Shown: positions 8,163-20,200 of the stretch, in pieces
How positions within the stretch are numbered: position 1 is the stretch's first letter
Layout: each line of letters begins with the position of its first letter
DNA from: Bacillus sp. FJAT-42376
Lineage (GTDB): Bacteria; Bacillota; Bacilli; Bacillales; Bacillaceae
Reading direction: 5' to 3'
NCBI RefSeq assembly: GCF_003816055.1
Contig: NZ_CP033906.1
Coordinates: forward strand, 3,348,001-3,412,000
DNA: 64,000 nucleotides
The notes under the pieces: model-generated
Databases searched by the model: none
Seen by the model: only the letters and a program-made list of their open reading frames with translations
What the model was told of the DNA's origin: nothing
Translations under genes and position numbers: made by a program

Positions 8163-9269
8163 TTGAATGGACTTCGGACCGCTATAGGAAGAGGATTGTT
8201 TGCTGCAGGGACGGCAGCTGTCATCATTCTTTTCATTTATCTCACATTTCCTGTCATGTATCCCTTTATTCTGGCCTTTCTGCTTGCCTGGTTTATTAAA
8301 AAACCGGCTGATTATCTACATCGCAAGACCGGTCTTCCGATTGGAATTTCCTCGGGTACGATCTTGCTTATCCTGATTATCATCGTTTCAGGAGTAACCG
8401 CCCTTCTGACGCTTCAGTCGATCTCGTTGATACAGCGCTCGGCTTCGCTGCTCCCCGCCTGGCTAAATCAATTGTCAGGAGCATTTAACGATATTCTCTC
8501 CTATCAGGTTTCCCCGCTTATCGGGAAGATCTCAGAGCAATTTTCCGCTTTGAACCCGAGTCAGCAAAGCACCATCATTGCGGAGCTTGAGCAGGCGGGA
8601 AATGGTCTCATCAGCGAAGCAGGAAACATACTAAGGGCATTATTAAATGCAATACCGGCAATTATACTATGGATCCCCAATGCTGCAAGTGTCCTCATCA
8701 TTATTGTCATTGCTGCGTTTTTTATTTGCAAGGATTGGGATCGTGTCATTCTTTTTTTGAACAGGAAGCTTCCCCAGAAGGTCACCGACCGGCTGTATCT
8801 TTTCGGATTGGAACTCGGCCGGGCACTAAATGGACTTCTCAAAGCCCAGCTTTTGTTAAATACCGTTACAATGGCTGCTGTCTATCCCGGACTGCTTATC
8901 CTTGGCGTCCCGCACGCCGTAACAATCAGTCTGTTTATAGGCTTGGCAGACTTTATCCCTTACGCCGGAACAGGAACCATTTTTGTTCCATGGGTCCTGT
9001 ATTTGCTGCTCACAGGACAAACGAAGCTTGCAAGCGGCCTCACTGTTTTATTTCTTATTATTATGATAGCAAGGCAAATCCTTGAACCGAGAATCTATTC
9101 CCGCTCAGTAGGACTAAATCCGCTCCTGACGCTAATGGGAATTTATGCAGGATACAAATGCTTTGGACTCCTGGGAATGGCGCTTGGCCCGATCATCCTT
9201 GTGGTGATCCAAAGCATCTATAAAATGAGGCTTTTTCATGATGTATGGAAATACATCACACAAAAATAA
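8163..9269 (+). CDS. ytvI: AI-2E/UPF0118 family membrane protein YtvI
   Basis: A 368-residue polytopic membrane protein of the AI-2E transporter (UPF0118) superfamily; its B. subtilis counterpart is annotated as a sporulation membrane protein. Expected features are visible: paired N-terminal helices with an FLLAWFIKKPADYL linker, a soluble amphipathic middle region (about 80-160), then a hydrophobic C-terminal half ending in the family motif RQILEPRIYSRSVGLNPLLTLMGIYAG. The start is TTG at 8163, 8 bases after AAAGGAGG. It is convergent with fxsA and shares a bidirectional terminator. The substrate is unknown. Confidence 0.9.
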   Translation: MNGLRTAIGRGLFAAGTAAVIILFIYLTFPVMYPFILAFLLAWFIKKPADYLHRKTGLPIGISSGTILLILIIIVSGVTALLTLQSISLIQRSASLLPAWLNQLSGAFNDILSYQVSPLIGKISEQFSALNPSQQSTIIAELEQAGNGLISEAGNILRALLNAIPAIILWIPNAASVLIIIVIAAFFICKDWDRVILFLNRKLPQKVTDRLYLFGLELGRALNGLLKAQLLLNTVTMAAVYPGLLILGVPHAVTISLFIGLADFIPYAGTGTIFVPWVLYLLLTGQTKLASGLTVLFLIIMIARQILEPRIYSRSVGLNPLLTLMGIYAGYKCFGLLGMALGPIILVVIQSIYKMRLFHDVWKYITQK

Positions 9270-9278
9270 CCGGCAAAC

Positions 9279-9313
9279 AAAAGAACAGGCCTCATGCAGC
9301 CCGTTCTTTTTTC
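9279..9313. terminator. Bidirectional terminator between ytvI and fxsA
   Basis: AAAGAACAGGC and GCCCGTTCTTT form an 11-bp stem with one mismatch and an 8-base loop. A-runs on the left and T-runs on the right make it usable in both directions between convergent genes. Confidence 0.85.
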
Positions 9314-9315
9314 AT

Positions 9316-9702
9316 TCACCTAATAATGGTAATCCGGTTTCTGTTCATTCTTTTTTGAACGGCCCGGTATATGAAAGGCCTGAGCCTTTTCCTCGCAGCA
9401 GGAAACAGCAGTAAAAACCCTGCTGCATCTGAAAGAAATCCCGGGGCCATGAGCAATATCGCACCTAATAGAATGCAGATGCCATCAACCAGCTCTTCTC
9501 CTGGAATGAAGCCTGCGTTCATATTAAGCCGGGCTTTTTTCCATGTTTCCAGGCCCTGTCTTCTAGCCAGCCACACCCCGGCAATTCCTGTAGCCAAAAT
9601 GAAACATATTGTCGCAAAAAGACCGAATGTTCTCTCAGACCAAATTAGAAAAACCATTTCAATAGCTGTTACAGCAATAAGCAAAAGCACCATTTTTCTC
9701 AA
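9316..9702 (-). CDS. fxsA: FxsA family membrane protein
   Basis: A 128-residue inner-membrane protein of the FxsA family (named for E. coli FxsA, which suppresses F exclusion of phage T7); its role in Bacillus is unknown. Two N-terminal helices (residues 4-22 and 26-45) and a hydrophobic region at 70-100 are visible, with the family motif PGFLSDAAGFLLLFPAAR. The C-terminus is highly basic and cytoplasmic. The start is TTG, 8 bases after AGGAGG; an ATG three codons later is an alternative. It is upstream of nothing on its strand, and the 225 bases separating it from pyk hold only pyk's terminator. Confidence 0.88.
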   Translation of the reverse strand: MRKMVLLLIAVTAIEMVFLIWSERTFGLFATICFILATGIAGVWLARRQGLETWKKARLNMNAGFIPGEELVDGICILLGAILLMAPGFLSDAAGFLLLFPAARKRLRPFIYRAVQKRMNRNRITIIR

Positions 9703-9883
9703 TTGCTTCTCCTCCTAACAAGACCGGGATTTCCGCTCCGGGAAAGCAAACGTTTCAGGTTCCTGTAGATCCCTTCACTCCACAATAGGGACACGTTCCG
9801 TTAACCGCTTCTTAAGGCGGCAGAAAGAAATTACCTGCTGCGGCCACTTACAAGACTGGCGCTTACTCCACTCCAGTGGACCA

Positions 9884-9920
9884 TAAAAAAAGAGAAGGAA
9901 CGATTGTCCTTCCCTTTTTT
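9884..9920 (-). terminator. Terminator of pyk
   Basis: On the minus strand GGGAAGGA and TTCCTTCTC form a stem with a 6-base loop and then seven T residues. It lies about 8 bases past the pyk stop and closes the pfkA-pyk operon. Confidence 0.9.
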
Positions 9921-9927
9921 CTTCAAT

Positions 9928-11688
9928 TTAGATGACGCTTGCGTGTCCTTTGTAAATCGCACCGCGTGTTCCATCTACTGTAATTTCCATGCCGTCTTCA
10001 AGAATGGAAGCAGCGTTTTCAACGCCTACAATCACAGGAATGCCCAAGCTTAGCCCCACAACGGCTGCATGGCTTGTCAGTCCGCCTTCTTCTGCAATAA
10101 GAGCAGAAGCTTTGTTTAATGCATCCATCATATCACGGTCAGTTCCTCTTGTTACAAGAATGGCGCCTTCTGTCATTTTTGCAGAAGCTTCCTCTGCATT
10201 ATTGGCAATTACCACTTTTCCAAATGCAGATTTACGGCCGATTCCCTGACCCTTCGCAAGAATGTCGCCTACAATATAAACCTTCATTAGGTTCGTAGTC
10301 CCGGCTTCTCCAATCGGAACACCAGCAGTGATGACGATTAGGTCTCCGTGTTTTACAATGCCTGTCTGAATAGACTCTTGTACCGCGTTTTCCAGCATTT
10401 CATCAGTAGAGCCTGCTTTTGTGCCGGTTTTAGAGAAAACACCCCATACAAGTGCAAGTTTTCTCGATACAGAATCACATGAAGTAACGGCAACAATCGG
10501 TGCCTGCGGACGGTATTTCGAAATCATTCTGGCGGTATGTCCGCTCTCAGTCGGTGTAACAACGGCACTGACATTCAAGTTCAACGCAGTATGCGCCACT
10601 GATTGGCCAATTGCATCTGTAATCGTCATTCCCGTTTGCTCACGGCGCTTTGAAAGCGTTCCTTTATAATCAAGTGCTGTTTCAGCTCTCGATGCAATGT
10701 TATGCATCGTTTGAACGGCTTCAACCGGATATTGTCCTGCAGCCGTTTCACCTGAAAGCATGATAGCATCTGTGCCATCAAAGATTGCATTTGCCACGTC
10801 ACTTGCTTCCGCACGTGTAGGACGCGGATTGCGCTGCATGCTGTCAAGCATTTGAGTAGCTGTGATAACCGGCTTGCCAAGCGCGTTGCATTTTTTGATC
10901 AGATCCTTTTGAACAAGAGGAACTTCTTCAGCAGGGATTTCTACACCTAGATCTCCCCGTGCAACCATCAGTCCATCTGATACTTCAAGGATTTCGTCAA
11001 TGTTGTCGACGCCTTCCTGATTCTCGATTTTAGGAATGATTTGAATGTCTGTTGCTTTATGCTCTTCAAGCAGTTCACGGATTTCAAGCACATCAGATGC
11101 ACGGCGTACGAAAGAGGCAGCAATGAAATCTACGCCCTGTTCGATACCGAAAACGATATCCTTTGCATCTTTTTCTGTAATACCAGGAAGATTAACGCTA
11201 ACCCCTGGAACGTTAACGCCTTTTTTATTTTTCAGCGTTCCGCTGTTCATAATTTTCGTTCTGATTTCACCGGCCGATTTGTTCACATCAATTACTTCCA
11301 AGCCGATCAATCCATCATCAAGAAGAATGGTCGATCCGGGATGCACATCATCCACAAGACCCTCATAGGAAATCGAAAATTTCTCAGTGGTTCCTGTTAC
11401 TTCTTTCATTGAAACAATAATTTCTTTGCCAGTCTCAAGCTCAATCGCGCCATCCTGCATAGAATGGGTGCGGATTTCAGGACCTTTTGTATCCAGAAGA
11501 ATTGCCACTGTCTTACCTGTAAGTCTGGATGCTTCGCGGATATTTTTAATACGGTTTCCGTGCTCTTCAAAATCACCGTGTGAAAAGTTCAGACGGGAAA
11601 CATTCATTCCGGCATTCATCAGATCAGTAAGCTTTTCAACGGACTCACTTGCAGGGCCAATTGTACAAACTATTTTTGTTTTACGCAT
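9928..11688 (-). CDS. pyk: Pyruvate kinase with C-terminal PEP-utiliser domain
   Basis: Final glycolytic step, transferring phosphate from PEP to ADP. The 586-residue length shows the bacilli-type extra C-terminal domain. The TIM-barrel core starts [13 protein letters not shown] and holds [20 protein letters not shown], the catalytic Lys in [25 protein letters not shown] and the signature TATQMLDSM. The added domain (about 475-586) resembles the phosphohistidine swivel domain of PEP synthase and carries [11 protein letters not shown] follows TAGGAGG. It lies 51 bases downstream of pfkA in the same operon. Confidence 0.97.
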   Translation of the reverse strand: MRKTKIVCTIGPASESVEKLTDLMNAGMNVSRLNFSHGDFEEHGNRIKNIREASRLTGKTVAILLDTKGPEIRTHSMQDGAIELETGKEIIVSMKEVTGTTEKFSISYEGLVDDVHPGSTILLDDGLIGLEVIDVNKSAGEIRTKIMNSGTLKNKKGVNVPGVSVNLPGITEKDAKDIVFGIEQGVDFIAASFVRRASDVLEIRELLEEHKATDIQIIPKIENQEGVDNIDEILEVSDGLMVARGDLGVEIPAEEVPLVQKDLIKKCNALGKPVITATQMLDSMQRNPRPTRAEASDVANAIFDGTDAIMLSGETAAGQYPVEAVQTMHNIASRAETALDYKGTLSKRREQTGMTITDAIGQSVAHTALNLNVSAVVTPTESGHTARMISKYRPQAPIVAVTSCDSVSRKLALVWGVFSKTGTKAGSTDEMLENAVQESIQTGIVKHGDLIVITAGVPIGEAGTTNLMKVYIVGDILAKGQGIGRKSAFGKVVIANNAEEASAKMTEGAILVTRGTDRDMMDALNKASALIAEEGGLTSHAAVVGLSLGIPVIVGVENAASILEDGMEITVDGTRGAIYKGHASVI

Positions 11689-11739
11689 TCAGATAATTCC
11701 TCCTAGTTCTATTATGGAAACGATACCAAAACGGCTGCA

Positions 11740-13166
<1,427 letters not shown>

Positions 13167-14144
13167 TTAATGCATACCAAGCATTTCTTCCGCAAATGAA
13201 ACTTCGCCGATTGATTTATACTTTTCGTAGCGGTGCTCGATGAGACGGTTTTTATCCATTTTAGATAATGCGGCCATCGATTTGACAAGCTGCTGCTCGA
13301 TAAAAAGAGCCTGTTCGTTTACATCTCTGTGAGCCCCGCCTTTTACTTCGCTGATGATTTCGTCTACAACACCAAGTTCTTTTAAGTCCGGTGCCGTAAT
13401 TTTCATGGACTCCGCTGCCCTTTTGGCCTGACTCGAGTCCTTCCAGAGAAGGGCTGCTGCGCCTTCTGGAGAGATCACGGAGTATGTTGAATTTTCAAGC
13501 ATGAGCAAATGGTTGCCCACTCCAATACCAAGGGCTCCTCCGCTCCCTCCTTCACCGATAACAACACAGATTACCGGAACCGACAGGCCGGCCATTTCAA
13601 ACAAATTCTTCGCAATGGCTTCACTTTGGCCACGTTCTTCGGCTGCTTTTCCCGGATAGGCACCTTTCGTATCAATAAAAGTAATGATCGGACGTCCAAA
13701 TTTATCGGCCTGCTTCATCAATCTGAGCGCTTTTCTATAGCCTTCAGGATGCGGAGATCCGAAGTTTCGGCGGATATTCTCTTTCGTATCCTTTCCCCGC
13801 TGATGGCCGATAACAGTTACCGGAGTCCCTTTAAATTTTGCAATTCCTCCAATTATCGCTTCATCATCACCGAAATAGCGGTCTCCGTGGCATTCAAAGA
13901 AGTCCGTAAAAAGAATTTCGACGTAGTCCATCGTAGTCGGTCTTTTCGGATGCCTTGCGATCTGCACCCTGTCCCATGGGCTAATATTTGAATAGATATC
14001 TTTTTCCAGCTTCTCCAGACGGTTTTCAAGCCTCTCAATTTCTGCCGAGAGGTCAACATCAGCCGTTGCCGTAAAATCCTTCAGTTCCGCTATCTTTTTT
14101 TTCAGTTCCAAGACGGGTTTTTCGAACTCAAGCTCTCCAACCAT
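13167..14144 (-). CDS. accA: Acetyl-CoA carboxylase carboxyltransferase alpha subunit
   Basis: With AccD it transfers carboxyl from carboxybiotin to acetyl-CoA, giving malonyl-CoA for fatty-acid synthesis. The 325-residue protein has an N-terminal helical coiled stretch ([12 protein letters not shown] ... [13 protein letters not shown]), then the crotonase-like core with [38 protein letters not shown] and the oxyanion-hole glycines [15 protein letters not shown]. Its ATG overlaps the accD stop by one base (TAATG), so translation is coupled and gives equimolar subunits. Confidence 0.97.
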   Translation of the reverse strand: MVGELEFEKPVLELKKKIAELKDFTATADVDLSAEIERLENRLEKLEKDIYSNISPWDRVQIARHPKRPTTMDYVEILFTDFFECHGDRYFGDDEAIIGGIAKFKGTPVTVIGHQRGKDTKENIRRNFGSPHPEGYRKALRLMKQADKFGRPIITFIDTKGAYPGKAAEERGQSEAIAKNLFEMAGLSVPVICVVIGEGGSGGALGIGVGNHLLMLENSTYSVISPEGAAALLWKDSSQAKRAAESMKITAPDLKELGVVDEIISEVKGGAHRDVNEQALFIEQQLVKSMAALSKMDKNRLIEHRYEKYKSIGEVSFAEEMLGMH

Positions 14145-14998
14145 TATTGCCTGCCTCCTTGATGAAGATCCAAAATTCTGGCGAGCGTTTCTTTAAGCTG
14201 AAGACGGGAAACAACGGAATCCAGCTGGCCGTGTTTCAGTAAAAATTCTGCTGTCTGAAAGTCTTCAGGAAGCTCTTCACGAATCGTTTGCTCAATGATT
14301 CTTCTTCCAGCAAATCCAATAAGCGCACCAGGTTCCGCCAGATTATAATCACCCAGTGAAGCGAAGCTTGCAGACACTCCTCCAGTAGTGGGATGGGTCA
14401 TCACAGAGATAGCAAGTCCCCCTTCATTGCTGAACAACTTAAGGGCAGAGCTCGTTTTAGCCATCTGCATAAGGCTTAATACACCCTCTTGCATTCTTGC
14501 ACCGCCGGAAGCTGTAAAAATAATGAATGGCAATTTTTTCTCTTTCGCCTGCTCCACAGCCCGTGTAATTTTTTCGCCTACTACTGAACCCATGCTCCCC
14601 ATCCTGAAGCTCGCATCCATTACTGCTACAACCGTACGCAGTCCGTCAATTGTACCTTCTCCCGTAACAACTGCTTCATTTTGAGAGGTCTTTTTGCGGT
14701 CTTTTTCCAGCTTTTCCTGATAGTCAGGAAAATGGAGAGGATTCTCCGAAATCATATCCGCGTCATATTCTTTAAAAGACTGTTCATCAAACAGGCTTTT
14801 AATTCTTTCTTTCGCATTCATTTGAATGTGGTATTCACAGTTCACGCATACCTTAAGATTTTTATTTAATTCTTTAGTCAAAAGAATTTTTTTACAGTTC
14901 GGACACTTTGTCATAATACCTTCAGGAACATCCTGCCTTGTCTGTTCAGAAGGAATAGAAGCATATTTCTTTTTCTTTGAAAAAAGATCCTTAAGCAA
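14144..14998 (-). CDS. accD: Acetyl-CoA carboxylase carboxyltransferase beta subunit
   Basis: Beta subunit of the carboxyltransferase. An N-terminal C4 zinc ribbon is intact (Cys32, Cys35, Cys51, Cys54 in CPNC ... CVNC). The crotonase-like domain follows, with [24 protein letters not shown] and the [14 protein letters not shown] acyl-CoA loop. At 284 residues it has normal length. The ATG is preceded by a weak GGAGGTAC-type site. It heads the accD-accA operon. The gap upstream contains a repeat element, so its promoter lies in or beyond that repeat. Confidence 0.97.
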   Translation of the reverse strand: MLKDLFSKKKKYASIPSEQTRQDVPEGIMTKCPNCKKILLTKELNKNLKVCVNCEYHIQMNAKERIKSLFDEQSFKEYDADMISENPLHFPDYQEKLEKDRKKTSQNEAVVTGEGTIDGLRTVVAVMDASFRMGSMGSVVGEKITRAVEQAKEKKLPFIIFTASGGARMQEGVLSLMQMAKTSSALKLFSNEGGLAISVMTHPTTGGVSASFASLGDYNLAEPGALIGFAGRRIIEQTIREELPEDFQTAEFLLKHGQLDSVVSRLQLKETLARILDLHQGGRQ

Positions 14999-15037
14999 TC
15001 TGAGTACCTCCCTAACGAGTCTTTCTTTAATTCTTTA

Positions 15038-15219
15038 GCTCTGAAACTTGGCTGTTGATTCCCGTTACAGGCGCTTTTCTTTCCTTCGGCGGGCGGTGAG
15101 ACTCCCCGCCGCTTTGCGCCTGCGGTGTCTCACCTGTTCCGCAGCTCCCAGCTCGGAGCCTCGCGCCTTTCACTTCAATCAATTGGTGTTAAAAATCAGC
15201 ATCAGGCTTGAACAGAGCC
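15038..15219. repeat. Long GC-rich copy of the GCTCTGTTAAA repeat family
   Basis: About 182 bases with imperfect inverted ends: GCTCTGAAACTTGGCTGTTG on the left and, read on the other strand, GGCTCTGTTCAAGCC on the right. The interior has GGCGGTGAGACTCC ... GGTGTCTCACC, which can pair internally. It nearly fills the gap between the GntR regulator and accD. Confidence 0.75.
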
Positions 15220-15292
15220 AATTCTTTATAAGAGCATCAAGTATTTATAAGTTACTTTATCGAAAATGATATGCATAATATGTAAAACGGTG

Positions 15293-15931
15293 TCAGCTGG
15301 AGATAATTTTGTACTTGCTGATGCGATCATATGCCTGAAGAACCAGACTTTTATTATTGAGGACAAGTCCTGACATCAGCTCTTCGTATACCGGAACGGG
15401 AGGTTCCTGAAAATCGCTCCCTGCCTTCAGGTAGTCAGCAAGAACCGACCATGTCCGGAAAAGCAGGTGATTCCCCGCCATATGAATCAGTTTGCCCATC
15501 AGCTCCTGAGGACTATCAATTCCTTTTCTGAAATCCCGTTCAAGCTGAACAAGCTTCTTTTCGTCAGAGGATTGAAGAATTTTTAACAAAGCATGTTTTT
15601 CAATTAACTCGCTCATTTCCAGAATATCTTCAACCGCCTTTGAATCTTCCAGAACAAAAAGCCCGAGAACATTTACGAGATGATTTTCCTTAAAATCCTT
15701 AATAAAGGTTCCTTCTCCTCTTCTTGTCTCAATCATGCCAAGAAGCTCCAGCGCCCTCAACGCCTCACGGACAGAAGAGCGGCCGACGTTCAACCGGTCG
15801 GCCAGCTCTCTTTCAGATGGAATTTTATCTCCCGGCAACAGGCCGTCCTTCTTTATAATCAGCCGGATCTGCTGAAGTGTCGCTTCATAGACTCTTGACT
15901 TTGGACCTTGCATGCCATTCACCGTACTCAA
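15293..15931 (-). CDS. FadR-subfamily GntR transcriptional regulator
   Basis: A 212-residue regulator with an N-terminal winged helix (about 15-78: LLPGDKIPSERELADRLNVGRSSVREALRALELLGMIETRRGEGTFI), which is the GntR signature. An all-helical FadR/FCD-like effector domain follows. FCD domains often bind metal plus an organic acid or acyl-CoA. It overlaps the malic enzyme stop (TTGA: TTG start, TGA stop), so the two are co-transcribed. A perfect FadR-like palindrome lies at the start of that transcript (17194-17206), suggesting autoregulation. The ligand could be malate, pyruvate or acyl-CoA. No good ribosome site precedes TTG; an ATG at 15913 is an alternative start. Confidence 0.85.
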   Translation of the reverse strand: MSTVNGMQGPKSRVYEATLQQIRLIIKKDGLLPGDKIPSERELADRLNVGRSSVREALRALELLGMIETRRGEGTFIKDFKENHLVNVLGLFVLEDSKAVEDILEMSELIEKHALLKILQSSDEKKLVQLERDFRKGIDSPQELMGKLIHMAGNHLLFRTWSVLADYLKAGSDFQEPPVPVYEELMSGLVLNNKSLVLQAYDRISKYKIISS

Positions 15932-17163
15932 TTTTCGCCGATAATCGCAAGCTGTCTCGTTTTTTCAGCTACTTCTTCAGGTGATACTTTTATTCTGGCA
16001 ACTCCTGTTTCCATCGCAGCCTTCGCTACTGCTGCTGCCACTGCAGGCGCAACACGAGGATCAAAAGGTGCCGGAATCACGTAATCCGGACGAATTTCAT
16101 TTTCATTTATCAGTCCGGCAATGGCTTCGACTGCCGCCATTTTCATCTGTTCATTGATATGAGTAGCTCTTACATCCAAAGCCCCCCTGAATATTCCAGG
16201 GAATGCCAGCACGTTGTTGACTTGATTCGGGAAATCCGAACGCCCTGTGCCGATGACCATAGCCCCGGCTTCCCGCGCATCTTCCGGCATAATCTCCGGC
16301 ACCGGATTGGCCATTGCAAAAATAATTGGATTTTCTTTCATGCTCTGCACCATTTCTTTTGAAAGAGCTCCTTCAACTGAAACACCAATAAAGACATCTG
16401 CATCCGTCATTACATCAGCAAGGGAACCGGCTGCTTTTTCACGATTCGTGAATTTGGCGACCTGATCCTTCACTTCGTTCATGCCGGCTGTCCGGCCTTC
16501 ATAGATGGCTCCTTTGGAATCACACATAATGATATCCCGCACACCATAGCGGTATAATAGTTTAATAATCGCAATTCCGGCAGCTCCTGCCCCGTTTGCA
16601 ACGACTTTAATGGAAGACATTTTCTTCCCGGCAAGCTTCAGTGCATTTAAAAGGCCGGCAGCTGTCACAATAGCTGTACCATGCTGATCATCATGGAATA
16701 TTGGAATATTCGTTTCCTTTTTCAGCCTTTCTTCTATGACAAAACAATTAGGAGCCGCGATATCCTCGAGGTTCACTCCCCCAAAAGTCGGCTCGAGAAG
16801 CTTGACGGTCTCCACGATTCGATCAATGTCTGTTGTGTTAAGACAAATAGGGAACGCATCCACTCCGGCAAAGCTTTTAAAAAGAACAGCTTTTCCTTCC
16901 ATGACTGGGAGAGCTGCCTCCGGTCCGATGTTCCCAAGGCCAAGTACCGCAGTCCCGTCTGAAACAACCGCTACCATGTTGCCTTTCATTGTATAGTCAT
17001 ACACCTTATTTTTATCATCATAGATGGCTTTGCACGGCTCAGCAACACCAGGAGAATAGGCAAGACTTAAGTCCTTTGCATTTCTGACCGGCACTTTTGA
17101 TTTTGATTCAAGTTTCCCTTTGTTAACGCGGTGCATATGCAGCGCTTCTTCACGTAAAGACAA
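15928..17163 (-). CDS. ytsJ: NAD(P)-dependent malic enzyme
   Basis: Oxidative decarboxylation of malate to pyruvate; the B. subtilis YtsJ counterpart is the main NADPH-producing malic enzyme. The 411-residue protein has SLAYSPGVAEPC near the N-terminus, the catalytic Lys region MEGKAVLFKSFAGVDAFP, NLEDIAAPNCF, FHDDQHGTAIV and the dinucleotide loop ANGAGAAGIAI. The TTG at 17163 (MSLREEALHMH) lies 8 bases after AGGAG and matches the known start of the family. A GTG three codons earlier is too near the ribosome site. It is the first gene of an operon with the GntR regulator. Confidence 0.95.
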   Translation of the reverse strand: MSLREEALHMHRVNKGKLESKSKVPVRNAKDLSLAYSPGVAEPCKAIYDDKNKVYDYTMKGNMVAVVSDGTAVLGLGNIGPEAALPVMEGKAVLFKSFAGVDAFPICLNTTDIDRIVETVKLLEPTFGGVNLEDIAAPNCFVIEERLKKETNIPIFHDDQHGTAIVTAAGLLNALKLAGKKMSSIKVVANGAGAAGIAIIKLLYRYGVRDIIMCDSKGAIYEGRTAGMNEVKDQVAKFTNREKAAGSLADVMTDADVFIGVSVEGALSKEMVQSMKENPIIFAMANPVPEIMPEDAREAGAMVIGTGRSDFPNQVNNVLAFPGIFRGALDVRATHINEQMKMAAVEAIAGLINENEIRPDYVIPAPFDPRVAPAVAAAVAKAAMETGVARIKVSPEEVAEKTRQLAIIGEN

Positions 17164-17193
17164 TACACTCACTCCTCATTAAAATCCTATCGA

Positions 17194-17206
17194 GTGGTCT
17201 GACCAC
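17194..17206. promoter_or_regulatory. FadR-type operator palindrome
   Basis: GTGGTCTGACCAC is a perfect 13-base palindrome around a central T. Its core TGGTCTGACCA has the form TGGTCnGACC known for E. coli FadR and for GntR/FadR regulators generally (TnGTnnnACnA). It lies about 10-20 bases downstream of the predicted transcription start of malic enzyme, a repressing position, and the adjacent downstream gene encodes a FadR-type regulator. Confidence 0.7.
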
Positions 17207-17221
17207 CTATGTAATATAAAA

Positions 17222-17250
17222 ACTATAACATACGGGAGGGAGGCAGACAA
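17222..17250 (-). promoter_or_regulatory. Predicted sigma-A promoter of malic enzyme operon
   Basis: Minus-strand TTGTCT, 17-base spacer, TATAGT. It lies immediately upstream of the palindromic operator. Confidence 0.65.
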
Positions 17251-17269
17251 AAATTTTTTATTTAACCTT

Positions 17270-20200
17270 TTAGGATTTTTTCAGAACGACATGATCAGCA
17301 CCGAGCAGATCTTTCAGCTCCCGTATGCACTGTTCTGAAGAGGAAGCCGTTTTATAATCATGTAATTGTATCGTTTTTTTATCTTCCGGGTAGTACAGAT
17401 AAACAGGTGAATGGCCTTTATTCCGATTTAAAATGGCTTTCAGCTGTGACATCCGCTCAGGATTGCGGTCACTGCTTTCAATTTTCAGAAATAGTGTCGC
17501 AGGCACATTATTTTTCACTTTTTGAAGGGGCTCCGCTTTTTGCAGGATGAATTGGATAGTATCGTCACGCCGCTCTGCTTTTCCTTCTGCCAGCAAGAGA
17601 CTTCCTTCTTGAATCCACTCGGAAATTTTAGCATACTGCCCAGGAAAACAAACGCACTCCACATCACCGGTTTCATCACTTATCGTCAGAAATGCCATTA
17701 AATCTCCTTTTTTCGTTCGGATTGACCTGACTTTTGATACATAGACACCAATTTTCATATATGTGCCGGCTTTTTTATCAAGCTGGTCAAGCTTGACAGC
17801 ATGGAGTGATGAAAGGAGGTTTTTATAGGCGCTGACTGGATGGTCCGAAAAGTAAAACCCCAATGCTTCCTTCTCAAATTGGAGCTTCTCGGCAATGGAA
17901 AAAGGCTCTACTATAATATATTTCGGCTTGAGAGTAAATTCATCCTCAAAGCCTAAGTCCATCTGTCCATCCGAAATCTCCGGCCTCATCAATTCTGCAT
18001 GTTCAAGTGCCACATCAAGTGTGGCCAGAATCGATTCTCTCCCGATTTCAAATTCATCAAAAGCACCGGCAAAAACAAGGGCTTCAAGTGTTTTCCGGTT
18101 AGCTGTCTTCGCTGATACCCTCATGCAGAAATCGAACAAATCATTAAAAGGCTTTTGTTTCCTTGCTCTGAAAATATCTTTGACTGCCGCTATTCCCACA
18201 TTTTTAATAGAGGAAAGACTATATCGGATGGCTCCATTTTCAAGCTTAAACGGCACTTCACTCCGATTCACAGAAGGCGGCAGTATGACAAGGCCTTTGT
18301 TTCGCGCTTCCTTTACATATTGGGCAATTCGATCATCGTTTCCAATCGAACTTGTCAGAAGGGCGGTCATAAAAATAGCGGGATAGTGAGCTTTTAAATA
18401 AGCGAGCTGAAACCCAATCATGCTATAGGCGACAGCATGGCTGCGGTTAAATCCGTAATCAGCGAAACGGACAATCAAATCATATACTTCATTTGCAGCA
18501 GCACTGCTGTATCCTTTATTTTTACACCCTTCTACGAAATGAGCCCGTTCTTCATCCAAAACACTTTTCTTTTTCTTTCCTACGGCTCTTCTAAGTAAAT
18601 CGGCATCCCCCAGCGAGAAGCCTGCCATGACAGATGCAATCTCCATAATCTGCTCCTGGTACACAATGATTCCGTAAGTCGGCTCCAGAATTTCTTTCAG
18701 ATCCGGGTGGGGATAGCCTATGGGTGCTTTTCCGTGCTTTCTTTCTATATAATTCGGGATATTCTCCATTGGACCCGGCCTGTATAAAGCATTGACCGCC
18801 GCAATATCCTCAAGGCTTTCCGGCTTCAGCCTTCTCAGCACACTGCGCATCCCTTCCGATTCCAGCTGAAAGACGCCTGTAGTATCCCCTTCACTAAGCA
18901 GCTGAAATGTTTTTTGATCATCATAGCCAATCTCTTCGAAGGATGGGGCTGCCCCTTTCTGTGCCATAACCATCTTTAAAATAGATTCGATGAGGGATAG
19001 ATTCCTGAGTCCAAGAAAGTCCATTTTAAGAAGTCCAAGTTCCTCTAGATGATCCATCGAATATTGAGTTAAATAAACGTCCTGATGACCCTCCCTGAGC
19101 GGGATCACTGATGTAAGCGGTTCTTCGCTGAAAACGACACCCGCCGCATGGGTGGATACGTGCCTTGGAAGCCCTTCGATCTTACCGGCAATTTCAACTA
19201 TTTGAGCGGCAACAGGCGAATTTTGGACTTCCTTCAGGAAAGCGGGAGACTCCTTCAATGCCTTTTCAAGCGTAATCCCCGGACCAGAAGGCACCTTTTT
19301 CGCAAGCTGGTCCGCTTCTTTAGGGGAAATCCCCATTACTCTTGCCGTGTCCCGAATGGATGCCCTGGCGGCAAGTGTTCCAAATGTAATAATCTGAGCT
19401 ACCCGGTTCGCTCCATACTTTTCTGCCACGTATTCAATGACTTCATCTCTTCTCGTATCCGGAAAGTCAATATCAATATCCGGCATACTGATTCTGCCTG
19501 GATTTAAAAACCTCTCAAACAGCAGTCTGTGCTTAATTGGATCAACATCGGTTATTTCAAGGACATATGCAACAAGCGAACCGGCGGCAGAGCCCCTCCC
19601 CGGTCCTGTCATAATATGACGTTCATGGGCAAATCTCATAAAATCCCAGACGATTAAAAAGTAATCGCTGAATCCCATTTTTTTAATCACATCCAGCTCG
19701 AACGTGAGCCTCCGGTATACATTCTCTCCAGGATCGGAGTATCTTTTTTTCAGTCCTTCCAGACATAGCCTTTCCAAATATAAATCAGCCTGCTCCCCTC
19801 CGGGTGCCGGGAAAGAAGGAAGTCTCGCTTTTCCGAGTTCAAGCTCCACGCTGCACCGTTCAGCAATCAGCAGCGTGTTCTCAAGTGCCTCCGGATAATC
19901 CTTGAAAAGCTCTGCCATCTCCAGAGCCGACTTGAAGTACCTTTCCTTCGATGAACCGGATGATTCCTGCTCAAGCTTTTCCCCCTTCCGGATGGCCGTA
20001 AGGGTTTGATATGCACGGTAATCGTCTTTTTCCAGGTAATGCACATCATTTAACGCAGCAAGACTTCCTCCAGTTTTTGAAGCGGTCTCTACGATTCTTT
20101 TATTCAGCTCGCCTTCTTCATCTGTAAGGTCCGTTCTCTGAATCCCGAGGTAAAAAGAATCCCTTCCAAACAAATCGAGATAGTGTCTGGCTGCCAGCTC

